This document shows positions 24,658-61,505 of a stretch of DNA of 64,000 nt, in pieces. The first letter of the stretch is position 1. Each line of letters starts with the position of its first letter. The notes below the pieces were generated by a model, which was given only the letters and a program-made list of their open reading frames with translations, was not told the origin of the DNA and ran no database searches. Location: NCBI GenBank assembly GCA_005784505.1, contig VCAZ01000048.1, positions 3,065,372 through 3,129,371 of the forward strand, written 5' to 3'. The position numbers were made by a program, and so were the translations under genes. This DNA is from Bagarius yarrelli (Eukaryota > Chordata > Actinopteri > Siluriformes > Sisoridae).

Positions 24658-24694
24658 CCATGGTTGCCATAAATGACCGATTAACTCCTCTGAC

Positions 24695-24890
24695 GCATGT
24701 TACTTAGCTCTGCAGTAACATGCAATTGCAAACTTCCACAATAAGTTGCTTGCGAAACCGAATATGCGAAACTAAGTAGTATGTCCGAATCCTTAGTACG
24801 CAAAAGTTCCAGGTTGACCTACTACTTCCGCCAGGATTTTGAAGTAAGCATACGATGGATACTTTACTGTTTTTAAACTGACTTCGTATT
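24695..24890. mobile_element. Probable hAT-like MITE fragment
   Basis: Words such as GAAACTAAGTAGTATGTCCG and AAGTAAGCATACGATGGATA resemble a common fish DNA element rich in TAGTATGTCCGAAT motifs. Family assigned from memory only. Confidence 0.35.
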
Positions 24891-25274
24891 TTCCCCCCAA
24901 AAAACATAGATTTTTTTTTGTCAGTGCTATTTACATTCTACATTTTACATTCTATTTTACTAACATTTTTATGTACTGAACTTACTATCGCATCTGTATA
25001 AGTCATGAGTTTATTTAAAGTTTCCTGGGGTTTTAGTTTTGCTCCAGCCACCAGATGGCAGCCATGTACACATCCTTCTGTATTTATTAGGGATTGCAAC
25101 CAAGTCTTGTAGAAGAAATCGGTCACAATAGTCTCAGATGAAAAATTGTAAAGTGACTCATTTTTTATTCGTGCTTACCTCTCATTAAGGTCATATTAGT
25201 GAAGGAGCCCTTTTATAGAATGCTAAAGAAACTATCTGCATTGAATTGAACAGACCGATTTAGCTTTACATACA

Positions 25275-25560
25275 TTTTATTCTCTTCATTTATTTATTCA
25301 TCTTCTATACCAGCTTATTCCCCAATTTGGGGTCACAGGGATCTGCTAGAGCTTATCCCGACAGGTCGCCAGTCCATCACACGCCACACAGACACACTCA
25401 CTCACTCCTATGGGCAATTTAGAATCACCAATTAACCTAAAATACATGTTTTTGGACTGTGGGAGGTAACCGAAGTACTCAGAGTAAACCCACACAAGCA
25501 CGGTGAGAACATGCAAACTCCACACAGAAAGGCCCCTGCCCGGGGAATCGAGCCCAGGCT
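25275..25560. repeat. Widespread fish interspersed repeat
   Basis: Carries the characteristic words CTTCTATACCAGCTTATTCC, GACAGGTCGCCAGTCCATCA, GGCAATTTAGAATCACCAAT and TTTTTGGACTGTGGGAGG. Degraded relatives lie at 55920-56130 and 62685-62885. I recognise the sequence but not its family name. Confidence 0.7.
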
Positions 25561-25614
25561 TTCTTGCTGTAAGGCAACCGTGCTGCCTTTCTTGCTGTAA
25601 AGCAACCGTGCTGC
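25559..25614 (+). repeat. 28-bp tandem duplication
   Basis: CTTTCTTGCTGTAAGGCAAC... is repeated once with a single change at the end of the interspersed repeat. Confidence 0.85.
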
Positions 25615-27689
25615 ATTTCACAGAATGCAGTGACACTGAAAAGTATAAATTTGTCCCTAATGAGCAAGCCGGAGGCTTACTCCCTGGGGTAAAGTAGGGA
25701 GAAACCTTGAGAGGAACCAGACCCAAGAGGGAACCCATCCTCATCAAGGTGACACCGGATGTTACTGTAAAGTACAACATATTGTAATAATCAAATGTAA
25801 TTTAAATTGTAGTAAATTACTGACACATTTTTCCCATCAAAATTGACCAGCAAAATGATCAACAGTAGAGTGGAATGTAGGCACTGTAATGCTTCCGCCT
25901 CATAGCTCTAAAGCCCCCAGTTCAATCCTGAGATAGGATTACTGTCTGTGCGGTATTTTCAATCCATGTATTAGGATCAATTTAATTTGCTAGGTTACTG
26001 TATGTTTGTCATGTATGATTGCATTCCATTTTGTACCCAGTATTCCTAAAATAGTTATCAGATTCACCAGATCAAGACCAAGATAAAGCATCAACATCCC
26101 ATGTGAGTGTTTAATAGTGTATAAAGTCTGGCTAATTTTTTCTGCACTGATTATCTTGAAAGAACAATGGTCTTACCAAACTGTTCTGCCAACCTAATCA
26201 GATTACCCCAAAACACTCGGAGTTACATTTAAGAAGGTTAAAAAAAAGGAAGTGTAGGCTTGTAAACAAATTAAATACAATTAACCCATTGATAAAATAT
26301 ACTGCTGTACATGATTGTGACAAACTACAAATGAAATATTTAGACACTCCTGCTTATGGAAAGAGTTTCTTTATTGAATGAAGGACAATGAAGGAGCATT
26401 ATGTAATGGCCAAAAAAAAAGTTTCTTTAAAAAAAAAAATAATCAGCATCTCTAGTTTTTCTGTAATAAATATATAACATAGGATTTTATTATATTTTGT
26501 TGTAATGCCAAATGTAACTTAACTGTAAATCAATATTTGTATTTAAAAATGCAGAATTCTTTTATATCATCAATTTAAAATTTGTATGTTTGGATATTGG
26601 TATGCAAACATATGTATACATTCATTTGCTTTAGTTTAGACTGGTGAGGAAGATGGTTTTGTCGCTCTTTCATAAGCTGTTGTTGTTTAAGTTTCTCAAT
26701 TTTACCTGAACACACACACCAGCTATAGTGTGCAAGAAGCAGCTTCATCTATTCACTTGTTAAATCATATTTCTTGTCTGTGGTAAACAGCAACAATAAA
26801 ACGTTTTACTTTCTTGCCTTCATGTTAAGCCCGAAATTACACAAAACAGTAACTCAACACTGGGCTGTTCATCTAATCACAAAGGTATTCTATTAAATGT
26901 TTATGAACTAAAAACACTCCTGTGTTTAAATCAGGCATAATTGTTCAGCAGGACAATAGCTCACTGTTTTTTTTCCTGTGGAGTGCCAGTGAGATTTAAA
27001 GCTGCTGACAACACCAGACGCTTACATTGCAATTGGCTCTCTCACTCTCCCTCCTCTCTCTCTCTTTCTCTTTCTTTCTCGCTGACATTTGTATGGATGG
27101 ATTCTCGCCTACCTGTCACAAAGGGCACATTTTAATGTTTTTTCTTTCCTCATACATTCTGTTTTGGGTTGAAATTATAGTGAACTCACACACTATTGAA
27201 TGTCAAAGTTCATACAGTTTGGTTCGAGTCAAAAATAGAGGATATGCATAAACTTTAGGGCCATCTAAATCTTTTATAAAAGTGTTGATGTACTTACATG
27301 TAATATACATTTTTATTTCAAAAGTAAGACTTAAATAACAATTTTAGGGAATAAACTCATTTGCATGTACATGTAGGCATTTTTGACACATGACAAATTT
27401 TTATTGTAAAGCTCAACAGAAAAGAATACTTCCAACATGGATGCATTTTTTTACTTTGGAACAAATAGTTACATTACACTCCATCTTTGGAAAACACCAC
27501 CAAATAGGGAGTGTTTAAAAATGACCTGTGGTTTGTGTATGGCATATGTAAATACATAATATATTGTATGTTCAATGTAGGACTGTGTAAAAATATTGAT
27601 ACAGCTTTTTTCAATAATAGTGAGTATATCAATAGTCTAATCTCTACTATTGACACATATTTAAATGTATTATTTATTCAAATATATAT

Positions 27690-27930
27690 TTAATGAAAAC
27701 GCTGGGTGCGTATCAAACGACTTCCTCCTCTGCTCCTGTAGATGTCGATGATACATATGATCACAAAAGCAAGCATGGTAAAAAAAACAAAAATTAGGGC
27801 ACCTCTAAATTTGTATTTGTTGTATTTTCAACTTTTTTATTTTGAATTTTATTAAGCATTGCAATGTATTGTATTTAATTTGTTATGATATATATTGTAA
27901 ACTGAATACACAGCCTTGGTACAATCTTTG
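27690..27930 (+). repeat. hAT-like fragment (copy A)
   Basis: Similar to 34820-35075: both have AACGACTTCCT, AAGCAAGCATGG or AAGCAAGCGTGG, AGGGCA(C/T)CTCT, and TGCAATG...TTGTATT blocks. Confidence 0.5.
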
Positions 27931-28044
27931 TACAATGATAAATTGCAACATTTACAATGGTATATTACATATAGTGTTTGTAAGTACTATAGACTATATT
28001 CAACTATAAAAAACAATGAAACAATAACAAATATAAAACAAATA

Positions 28045-29075
28045 TAGCTGCAAGCTACAATTACTGGTTAAGCCTATCAAGAAAAAAGAAAAGTATTCAA
28101 GGACATCTGTGAGATTCAGAAAAATTAGATTATGCAAAATTACACCCATTTAGTGTGATTTCGGGAATACTGAAGAAAATGTTGTCAGCATGTTTAAAAC
28201 GAAATACCAGAGCAATAAAAAGTATAAACACAAAATCTGTAACTTTTTCTCAGAGGTGTGTGTAGATGCTACATACCAAATTTCATGCAAATAAAAACCC
28301 TTAAGAAACAGCCTAAGTCCTATTAGCATGCTCTCCTTCGAAATTGTTTCGAAGCTATACGAGAACTGTGTGACCAAAAGAAAGCTTTTAATAACTTTTT
28401 GTCAGGTGGGCCTCAAAATGCTACATACAAGTTTAATATAAATCAGACAAATTGTATAGGAGTTAGAAAAAGTAGGTTTAGTATAAAATTCAATATGGCG
28501 GACAGGAAGTATAGTAGAATATGGCAAGTTTGGTATCGTAGAATTCAGCATAAGCCAAGAAATCTAATGATGTAGGAGCAAAGATATATTAAGTTTTTTA
28601 AATGTTACCAGCATTTTTCAAACATTTCATTATATTTCTTGACCACAAGGGACGCTGTCCTAAAACTTTACAGTTCCTTTCAGAACATAGTGTAGATGAA
28701 CCAAGCCATTCATTTGTAGAATACAGCATTTTATGTCATATTTTAAAATGGCTGACATCCAACATGGCCAACCAATGAGTTAAAAAAGGTCGGTTTTTTG
28801 AATAACTTAAAATAGTGAAAAAATCATGACAGCAAATTCTGTGAATCGTCATAAGCCAACAAATTACAAGTAAAATTTTGTTTCCAGGACTTGTGAGTCA
28901 AAAGTTATGGCCATAAACATGAGTGAAAAATTAAACTGTTGGTAGCGCAAGAGGGTTTGGGATAGAAACACCAAATTTGCTATGTAACTGTTCAGAGTGT
29001 GCTCTATCCGTGTGCCAAGTTTCATAACTTTTCTACGTACAGTTCTGTAGCCTGCCATAGACTCAAGTGCGTGAG
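28045..29075 (+). repeat. 1-kb modular teleost interspersed repeat
   Basis: Starts ATATAGCTGCAAGCTACAAT and ends CCATAGACTCAAGTGCGTGA, marks of a family common in fish introns. Related phrases recur inside: GCTACATACCAAATTTCATG (28268), GCTACATACAAGTTTAATAT (28420) and GTGTGCCAAGTTTCATAACT (29010). No coding capacity is visible. Confidence 0.6.
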
Positions 29076-29694
29076 AATGAAAACAATTAGAAAATGACTA
29101 ATTAACCTCTAATTATTGAGGTTACTGTGCTGGGGTATCTTAATCATCAAAAGTGCATGTCCATCCAAATAAACCACTGTATTGTATTAAATAGCAATAA
29201 ACCCATACTTAGGGTTTTTAACAGTCTAGTGAGCTATTAAGCCAAGATCTTGTTATATGTTGTATATTGAAGAAATGAATGTGTCTACTAATGTGTCTGG
29301 CTACTATTGTATTATGTATGGGGGGGGGAAGCTTGCACTTTCACTTCTGAGAATGATACAAGTTTCAGGAGCATGTCAACATTGCTCGTTTTTTTCCACG
29401 AGCAATGTTTATGATAAAAATAAATCACTGTTACCAGCTGAAGTCTAACCATTTTATTATAGAAATCTGTGCAAATAATATCATTATATATATAATTTCA
29501 GGACATAAGCGTACAAATAAGAGTTACTGGAGTGAATTAATGTAATATGTGGGGGATCTAAGTGCAAATTAATATCGATTAAATATACACATTATTATTA
29601 CTGTATTTTAACGTATAGCGTACGGATCATTAAATGTTTTTTCTCTGGCAGAAAAAAAGTCTTATAACCCATGTAATAAAGCGTTATTTCTGTT

Positions 29695-29880
29695 CAGGGC
29701 TATAAAAGTATTTGTTTATGGCACGCCTAAACAGGAGCAACACTCGCAGAGGGGCTTTCAATTACATCGATCGGAAACGGCCAAGAGACAAGAGACCAAC
29801 GCCCTGAGATCCAGCTCAGATCCTGCTCATCATCACTTTCTCCTCACCTCGAAAAAATGAAATGCGAAAAGACTCAGTTA
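29695..29880 (+). promoter_or_regulatory. Possible upstream TATA-type promoter
   Basis: A good TATA box (GGCTATAAAAG, about 29698-29708) is followed by 150 bases richer in C and CpG, about 1.2 kb before the tsc22d1 ATG. It may be a distal start site of tsc22d1 or part of a repeat. Confidence 0.25.
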
Positions 29881-30199
29881 TATTTATTTATGTAGGTCAT
29901 GGCTACACAATAATCAATGGTTACAAAAAATACTTCTCTTATGTGATTAAATCATGGGATTCTTTGATAAATTTTCCCATATCACAAAGCTATATGTTTG
30001 ATGTTTTCCATGTTTCCGCCTATGAGTGAATCACAAATATCTTTCTTTCTAACTTGTCGTGCACTACATTGAGTGTAGCAGCAGATATCAACCAGGCAGA
30101 TGTAGGGCACTTGTTTAAGAAGTGTGGAATCTATTTGGGATTCAGCCCTCACTTTCAGACTGGCTTTATGTCTGGCCGGTAGCGCTGTAAACAGACATG

Positions 30200-30939
30200 C
30201 GCGGTCGCCATGTTCCCGAGTTCTCCTCCCCTTTTCTGTCTCGTCACAGGCGGCTAGCACTAGCAAGGCTACATTACAAGGCGATAGCTGGGCAAGAAGA
30301 TAGCAACTGGTACAACCTAAATGCTGGATTAAAACAAAGAAACGGAGAAATGGAATAAACAAGTCCCGCAATATCGTTAACTTGTGTGAAAACAGTCTGC
30401 CGACCTGACATCGTCGAGGGGTTGTATGATTTGACGCTTTATATAACGTTATATTCAAAATGCGACTTACAGTCTGTTAGCTGTAACTGATAGAATACAC
30501 TGTCGATGCATGCAGTTGTAGCCTACGTTGGCCGATATTAATAGTGACGTTTAATTCTTACCGTCGATATTATTTAGACAAAATAACAGCTGAGGCACAT
30601 TAAACTGACAAGCTTCTAACATCCGTATCCGATAAACAGTTTAACAAAACGCTACTGGCTATATTGGGAGCTAGCATTACTTAACGACGACTGTTTTTAA
30701 CTTAGCCAGCCAGCCAGCTAGCTTGTGTCTTAGCGCCCGGTATAACCCGGCCGTGGACATTGTTAAAAGACACCAAACAAGAGTGGAATTATCGAATCCT
30801 GGCTGTTGTTTGTGAAAGTGGACATTAGTTGTATGTGGAAGCTACTTGGACGAGGAAAAAGTCTCGATAAAACAGGGCCTGTCAACACGGCAGTTCTTCT
30901 AGTCTGTATTTACAACTCTGCCAGAGACCATCAGTAGAA
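30200..30939 (+). promoter_or_regulatory. tsc22d1 long-isoform 5'UTR and promoter region
   Basis: CpG-bearing sequence between the AT-rich spacer and the long-isoform ATG, including GCGCGGTCGCCATG near 30199 and many AGCTAGC-type words. Short upstream ATGs (for example near 30318) are closed quickly by stops. No clear TATA box within it. The exact start site is unknown. Confidence 0.45.
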
Positions 30940-52945
<22,006 letters not shown>

Positions 52946-54110
52946 CATCCAAGCTTTATGTGAAGAGGAATGTGTAGGCAACTAGGCAGACTTCACGAAT
53001 AGAACATGTATGCCTCTTGCACAAGAGGATTATGTCAAAGTTTGCACATATTCAAGTTTAAGAACCTGACAAAGGCTACGCTGCATTGCTGTACACACCG
53101 CTGACAGTCCAGTTGGTTGCTGACATGTTGGATATTGCCAAACTGCATGGATTTTGACTGCTGGGTGAAAGAAAATTTGAAGTGGACACAATTCAAATCA
53201 CTGTGCCTGTGTCTAAAGGATTTTAAGCGATGTCATTTTTCAGTGGTAACTCTTGGCTTTGTAATGGTGTTTCCATACCTCACTTCCTTTTGTAGTGGAA
53301 ATGCTGAAATGATTTTTTAAGACTCCAAAAAGCAAGCACTTTAATGATAAATGTGAAAATTCTTTGTTGAACAACCAATCAGTGCAGCATCAGCTACATA
53401 GAAGGTGTATGAGATGGTGTAACAATTTGCATTAGCCTCCTCATTATACCTGTGTGAATGAAGGGAGTAAAGTTGCCTGGGAGGAAGGTATTGATTTTCA
53501 GTATTTAACATTGAATTCCTTATTCGATCTGTTGCGACTTAAAAGCTGCTGTTTCAGTGCAGTGACTCACAAGAATCCTTGGAAAAAAGATGTTGTGCTG
53601 AGAGAATAAATGGAAGAATAAATGTGGGCTCCTGTATATCCTTGTACATTTAGTGTAAGTAATCTGTAAAATAGTGATATTGTGAGAAACACTAAGAGAC
53701 ACTATTTAGGTTGTACAAACTAAAGACAGGGTTGTTGGTTTGCCTGAGATATTCAACTTTTTTATGCTGTTATACAAGAACGGAGGTTTCAGTCTTAGGA
53801 CATTTACTGGACAAAAGACAACTTCTCAACTTCCTGGCTGTGTTAACACCTACTGTAAACCTTGTTCACTTGAAGTTCTTTGAAGTATAATGCACCCATG
53901 TGATTTGTTTGTTTTTGACAGTGAAGTACTCTGGAGATCCAACCTTCAACTTAGTTATTCTGAATATCATTAATAACTAATATGCATTATTACTGCATTA
54001 TATATATAAGTTGTATGCTTATGTTGTGTGCATGTCTCTCAAAACCGGTGATAAGGTGTAAAATAGTTCAATTGCACTTCACAACTCCCAATAAAATGTT
54101 TAAGGAACCT
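52946..54110 (+). other. tsc22d1: tsc22d1 3'UTR with polyadenylation signal
   Basis: Long AT-rich 3'UTR ending with AATAAA at 54090-54095, about 1.15 kb past the stop. An earlier AATAAA near 53606-53611 could give a shorter form. Confidence 0.6.
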
Positions 54111-54606
54111 TGGCTGAGACCATTGTTATTTAATTAGGTGTGTGGGTGTGCATGTTGGACAGACCAGGTAGCATAGGTTAGGTAAAATAACTACAATTTA
54201 CACTTGTCTTGCCTCTTTTGTTGATCTTACAGGTCAGGTGTCCAGTAGGTCCAGAGTAAGAAGATGATAATAGCCCTGGCATTTAAAACCACTTATAATT
54301 TACAACTTCTTGCTCACAAATCTGCAAAATATTAGGTTTCTAGTAAAGTAGACCTGCAGGCAGGTAACCAAACAAACTGGTCATCTCAAATGAACAATTC
54401 AAGTTTTTGTTCTACTTTTAACTAAAGTTGCACAAGGAGCACTGCTGGCATTTTTTATATGAAACCTAAATAGAAACATAAATATTCAGATCAGTAGAAT
54501 AATAATTTTTATATTGTTATATATCAATAATTACTTTATGGCAAATTAGTTTGTCCATTTATTTTTAAAAGCAAAACTAAAACTGACATTTTCCAAATGT
54601 GTAGAA

Positions 54607-54612
54607 TTTATT
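54607..54612 (-). terminator. Probable serp2 polyadenylation signal
   Basis: AATAAA on the minus strand about 330 bases past the serp2 stop codon. It leaves about 510 bases to the tsc22d1 signal at 54090 on the other strand. Confidence 0.5.
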
Positions 54613-54939
54613 TTGAAAACTGTCTCACAGGACACACACCGAACAACATGTACAAAAAAATTGTGGCACAACATTGATGGTTACAAAAGCATACACTCTA
54701 TTGCACAAATATGATCTATGGTCAGACATGATGGTGACAAAGCCAGCCACAATGGTAGAAAAGCACTTGTTCCTGTCATCCAGGTACATTGTAAACAAGT
54801 GAATGGCGATGTCATGGACTGTGCTCAGGACTTGGCTCCTTTGCATACAGTTGACAATCTGAACTGCAGCCTCTGGTTTTCCTTGCTACTGTCCCTAATG
54901 GATTCAGATTGTATGGATGTGTAGAGGGAGATGCAGGAC

Positions 54940-57680
<2,741 letters not shown>

Positions 57681-57689
57681 CTGATGCTT

Positions 57690-60470
57690 CTTTCTCACAC
57701 GGAGATGCTGCTTATTAGCTATAGCCTCCTCCATAACATATCCTGATCTAGCCTAGTGCTTATAATGGCTATAAATGTAATATCTGGCTGTAACGATATA
57801 AAAAATATATGATAAACCAGCCAATAGTTGTTTTGTTCTTGTATTAAAATGTAATTTTTATACGTCACCCTCTTCTTACGAGTTACCGAGCTGGAATTAA
57901 AGACGCGTTATAAACTTTAATGTCTGGAAATAAGCTGTATTAAAAGTGCTTTTATTGCAAATATTGTTGGGGGAACATTTTGAGAAAAAAATAAAAGTAT
58001 ATGTATTAATGTAAGAATACAGTATTAGAGATCTGGATCAATATCCAGGAGTGTGTGAAGTTTTTGTCTGGTAACAAAGCAGTCATGAGGATCAGCCAAT
58101 ATTCAAAGCAATCTGTTAAAAAACTAAATTGACTAAATTGATTAAAATGTTATGCAGATTTTAATTGTCTTAGTTATTTTATAGAAATTGTCTATACTGT
58201 AGCGTTTGTTAATATGTACATTTATGAACACAGCTGGCAGGGATGGTCTACTAGCTCACTCTGTTTTTTGGCAGATGGTAGCTGGTCAGATTGATTAATA
58301 CAAACAATTTATGATTACTTTAATGTAAGAGACATTCTAGCCAGTTTGAACACTAGTTAAAACTAATTTATTTTGTAGATCTTTATCTTCAGGTCTTTAT
58401 CTTAAAAAACAAACAAACAAAAAAAAAACAGTAAACAATACTGTAAAGAATAAAACACAACCAACCAATTTTTTTCTGCTGCCCATCTGTCATTATCAAA
58501 AAAAGCTACAAAGGTTACAAACATTTTCCTCATCCCGATGTCTCATATGACCTTTAAAATACTAACTGTATCCTGATAGCACTAAACGTGTACATCCCAG
58601 CGCTAGCCATCTAAATCTACACCTTCTGATGCACAGACTAGATGGCCAGAGACAACATTACTACAATACATCATGTGTCATTCACCAGTGAGAAAACATT
58701 ATAGTACAGTTACTAACAGTACTAAAATATTGAACATGGTAGTTAAAATAGTACTAGTTTACCGCTAATTCTTAAAGGTACAATCACTCTATATTACTAC
58801 CTGAAATCAGTCAAGTGTCTTTTAGATCGTAAGAGGGTTTAAAAACCCTGAACACAGAAGCCCTCTGCCAAGCACAAGCATCAAAATACAATTTTTACTA
58901 CCGAGCAATATTCTCTTTAAGGAACAAAACATAAAGGCGCTAGTGGAATTAGTTCATTTACTTTTCTTTCAGTGTACTGACCTCTAGCATAAACTAGTTA
59001 CCTGATTCACACTGTAGGCTAAGGGCAAATTTTAATAAATATTTCAACACTGTTGCCTTTGGACCAGAATGTCTGACCTAGTTTTAAATCTGTTTACTCT
59101 TGCATGACTTTTCTAATTATGCTCTTAACCCTAATGAGGAAAGTCTGTGTCCGAAATACGATAACTGGAAAAATCTGCAAATTCATCACAGCGAGCCAAA
59201 TAAGGCTTATGTCACTTACAGCATGCCAAAATGAATAAAATATCATACACATATGGATTTATGGTCAATATGTGTCATCATGTGAAATATCTGTGAATAT
59301 GTATGAAGCGCTAAAGCAGATTTAAACAGATTTGCACATAGTGTTTAAACCAGAAAGCTAAGTGTACTTTTGAGATGGTTTTTTTAGATTCTTTTGTTTT
59401 CTAAACTGATTAGAATACTTTGCTAGTTCAGTTTCACTGAATTACCAAGTCACATTAAAATACACTAAAACCTAAACTGTTAAACGAGGTAAGAATATTA
59501 CAGAGTAAAAAATCACAAAAAAGAAGAGATGTATTGATTGGTTGTTAAGGCAAACCAATTTTGTGGGATAAAGTGCTTTTGCTCATCCCTGGAATACCTC
59601 TAAACTGCAGATGTCTCTTCCACACCTCTTTCTCTCCTGTTCTTGTTAGCTATTGAATTAGCTTTGTAAGCCTGGCAGTGTTTCGCTGAAACCATTGTGG
59701 AGTGATATTATACACCTATCCCTCTGGAATACACTGAAGCTTAGAGGTCTGCTACAGCTCTTTTCCCAGAACCATTTAAGTCTCTGACCAGCTGTGCCAT
59801 CTAGGGGGCTATTATATACCTGCTGTGTCCCTGGGAAATTATAGGTAGCCTTTTTGAGACAACTAAAAGAGTCGAATAACAAGTAGTCTTAAAAATGAGT
59901 GGATTTTTCTGTGGAATACTGATTTGTGTGGATAAGAAATAAAGTTGGAGGTGAATCGGCATGTCTGCTATGCAGGTTATGCTTTGTTAACCAAACTTGC
60001 AGCCACTCCTCAATGTTGTTCTACCTTTCAAAACGGCCAGGAGAAAAGACTTTCCTGAAATTCAACCCTATTTATTATACAGGCACTGGTGGGCAGTGTT
60101 TAAGTAATTAGGGTGCTAGGTTGTTGACTGCCAAGCTGCTATAAGTCCCTTATCTCTTTCTACTCTAGGGATGGCATATAATGGCTGACCCTGTGCTTTG
60201 ACGCTAGAATCCAAAAACAGGATATACGAAGAATAGAATTCCACTCAGCATAATGTTTACTAACATTACTAACATAATGTTTTGCAATAATGAAGCCGTT
60301 TTTAATTTGACATACATGAAGATGTAAAATGGTAAAGCAAATATTCCTACAATCGAATCAACTTATGTCTCAGACGAAACAGAAACATATCTAATAAAAC
60401 CTGATCATATGTGATGATATGTTTACGTATTGTCTAATGTTGTACCAGTTCATAAAAGCTTGGTGCAGTA
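57690..60470. other. Intergenic sequence upstream of serp2
   Basis: AT-rich, no recognised gene. It holds a SINE fragment near 60085-60245. The stretch 58470-59900 has few repeats and could be 3'UTR or conserved non-coding sequence, but I cannot show either. Confidence 0.45.
60085..60245 (+). repeat. SINE fragment, diverged
   Basis: Matches the 6462-6728 element in ATGGCTGACCCTGTGCT and AGGATATACGAA, with a degraded tRNA-like head. Confidence 0.6.
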
Positions 60471-60480
60471 TAGATTTACC

Positions 60481-60556
60481 TTAGGTATACTTTTCAGCCT
60501 TCAGATATTTTGCCTCAGAGTCACGCAAGGCCAGACAAAGCTGACAGAATTGGAGA
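60481..60556 (-). other. Exon-like scrap with a strong acceptor
   Basis: Minus strand: a long T-rich tract ending cttctag, then one base and 24 codons (LQFCQLCLALRDSEAKYLKA, then EKYT) to a TAA. The bases after the stop (AAG|gtaaat) would also pass as a donor. No family recognised. Confidence 0.2.
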
Positions 60557-60814
60557 CTAGAAGAAAAAAACGAAACAAAACAAAAAAAACCTAGCACGTG
60601 TAAACGAACGCACATGTTTCTCAGATTCCACATCATGATGTGCATACTTATATGCGCAAAAGAACAATAATATAGCACTTTGAGCTATGTAGGAGGAATA
60701 TATAAATCCCCTAGGTTAAGCTTAACATTTAAAGACTTTGTAGAAAATTTCTTTGTAGAAAACATATGTGGTGCTATATTTATAGTAGGTAATAATTTAG
60801 TAAATTGGCATGTT

Positions 60815-60893
60815 TCATTTTTTTTCCTCATCGTTTGTTCCAGACTCAGCCGTTCTTGAGTAGGTGGATTGTCTGATAAACATTTTTCTTTAG
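60815..60893 (-). other. Exon-like scrap upstream of 60556
   Basis: Minus strand reads LAKEKCLSDNPPTQERLSLE, then QTMRKKNET, behind an acceptor-like caattag. No good donor follows, so a join to 60556 is not supported. Not recognised. Confidence 0.15.
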
Positions 60894-60984
60894 CTAATTG
60901 CAATAATTTATTGAGTGAGGAAGACAACTACTTAAAAACTTAAATAAATGTTTATATGAACTCACTGCTTTTTAAATGTTTGGT

Positions 60985-61505
60985 TTTCACCAGAAACAAA
61001 TATCTTCTCTGATGTAAAAAATCAAAAAAAATCAAAATAAGGGCTAGAGGTTTCAGGCCTCCAACAGGTTTTCTTCCAGGATTGCCCTGTATTTAGCTCC
61101 ATCCATCTTACCATCAACTCTGACGAGCTTCTCTGTCCCTGCTGAAGTAAAACATCCCCACAGCATGATGCTTCCACCACTATGTTTCACAGTGGGGATG
61201 GTGTGTTCAGGGTGATGAGCAGTACTGTTACTTTTCCACCACACATAGCGCTTTGCATTTGAAAAAGTTCAACTTTGGTTTCATCTGATTAAAGCATCTT
61301 CTTCCACATGTTTGCTGGGTCCCCTACACGGCTCCCACCTGAGCTGTGGATTTCTGCAGCTCCTCCAGAGTGACCATGGGCCTTTTGGCTGCTTCTCTGA
61401 TCAGTGCTCCCCTTGCTCAGTCTGTCAATTTAAGGTGACAAAATGTGAAAAAGTTCAAAGGGTATTAATACCTTTTCAAGGCCTTGTATATAAGCATGGA
61501 TGCCC
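60985..61505 (-). mobile_element. Dead, internally deleted Tc1-like transposon
   Basis: The minus strand of 61244-61053 encodes a piece of Tc1/mariner transposase catalytic domain (HHPEHTIPTVKHSGGSIMLW, GCFTSAGTEKLVRVDGKMDG). Further matches follow on the plus strand (CATAGCGCTTTGCATTTG, GCTCCTCCAGAGTGACCATG), but with large parts missing after 61325 and after 61420. The end near 61440-61495 (AAGGTGACAAAATGTG, ACCTTTTCAAGGCCTTGTA) is terminal sequence. The element cannot encode an active enzyme. Confidence 0.85.

Larger units (their letters stand above)
22561..29694. other. Spacer between divergent gtf2f2 and tsc22d1
   Basis: Repeat-rich spacer holding a direct duplication of a LINE-like tail, a hAT-like fragment, a widespread fish interspersed repeat and a 1-kb modular repeat, all listed separately. 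NUFIP1 and GPALPP1, expected here from the human order, are not recognised. Confidence 0.55.

Noticed and set aside
29982..30458. 158-codon minus-strand frame upstream of tsc22d1
   Set aside because: No family similarity; lies over the CpG-bearing promoter, where open frames are frequent by chance.
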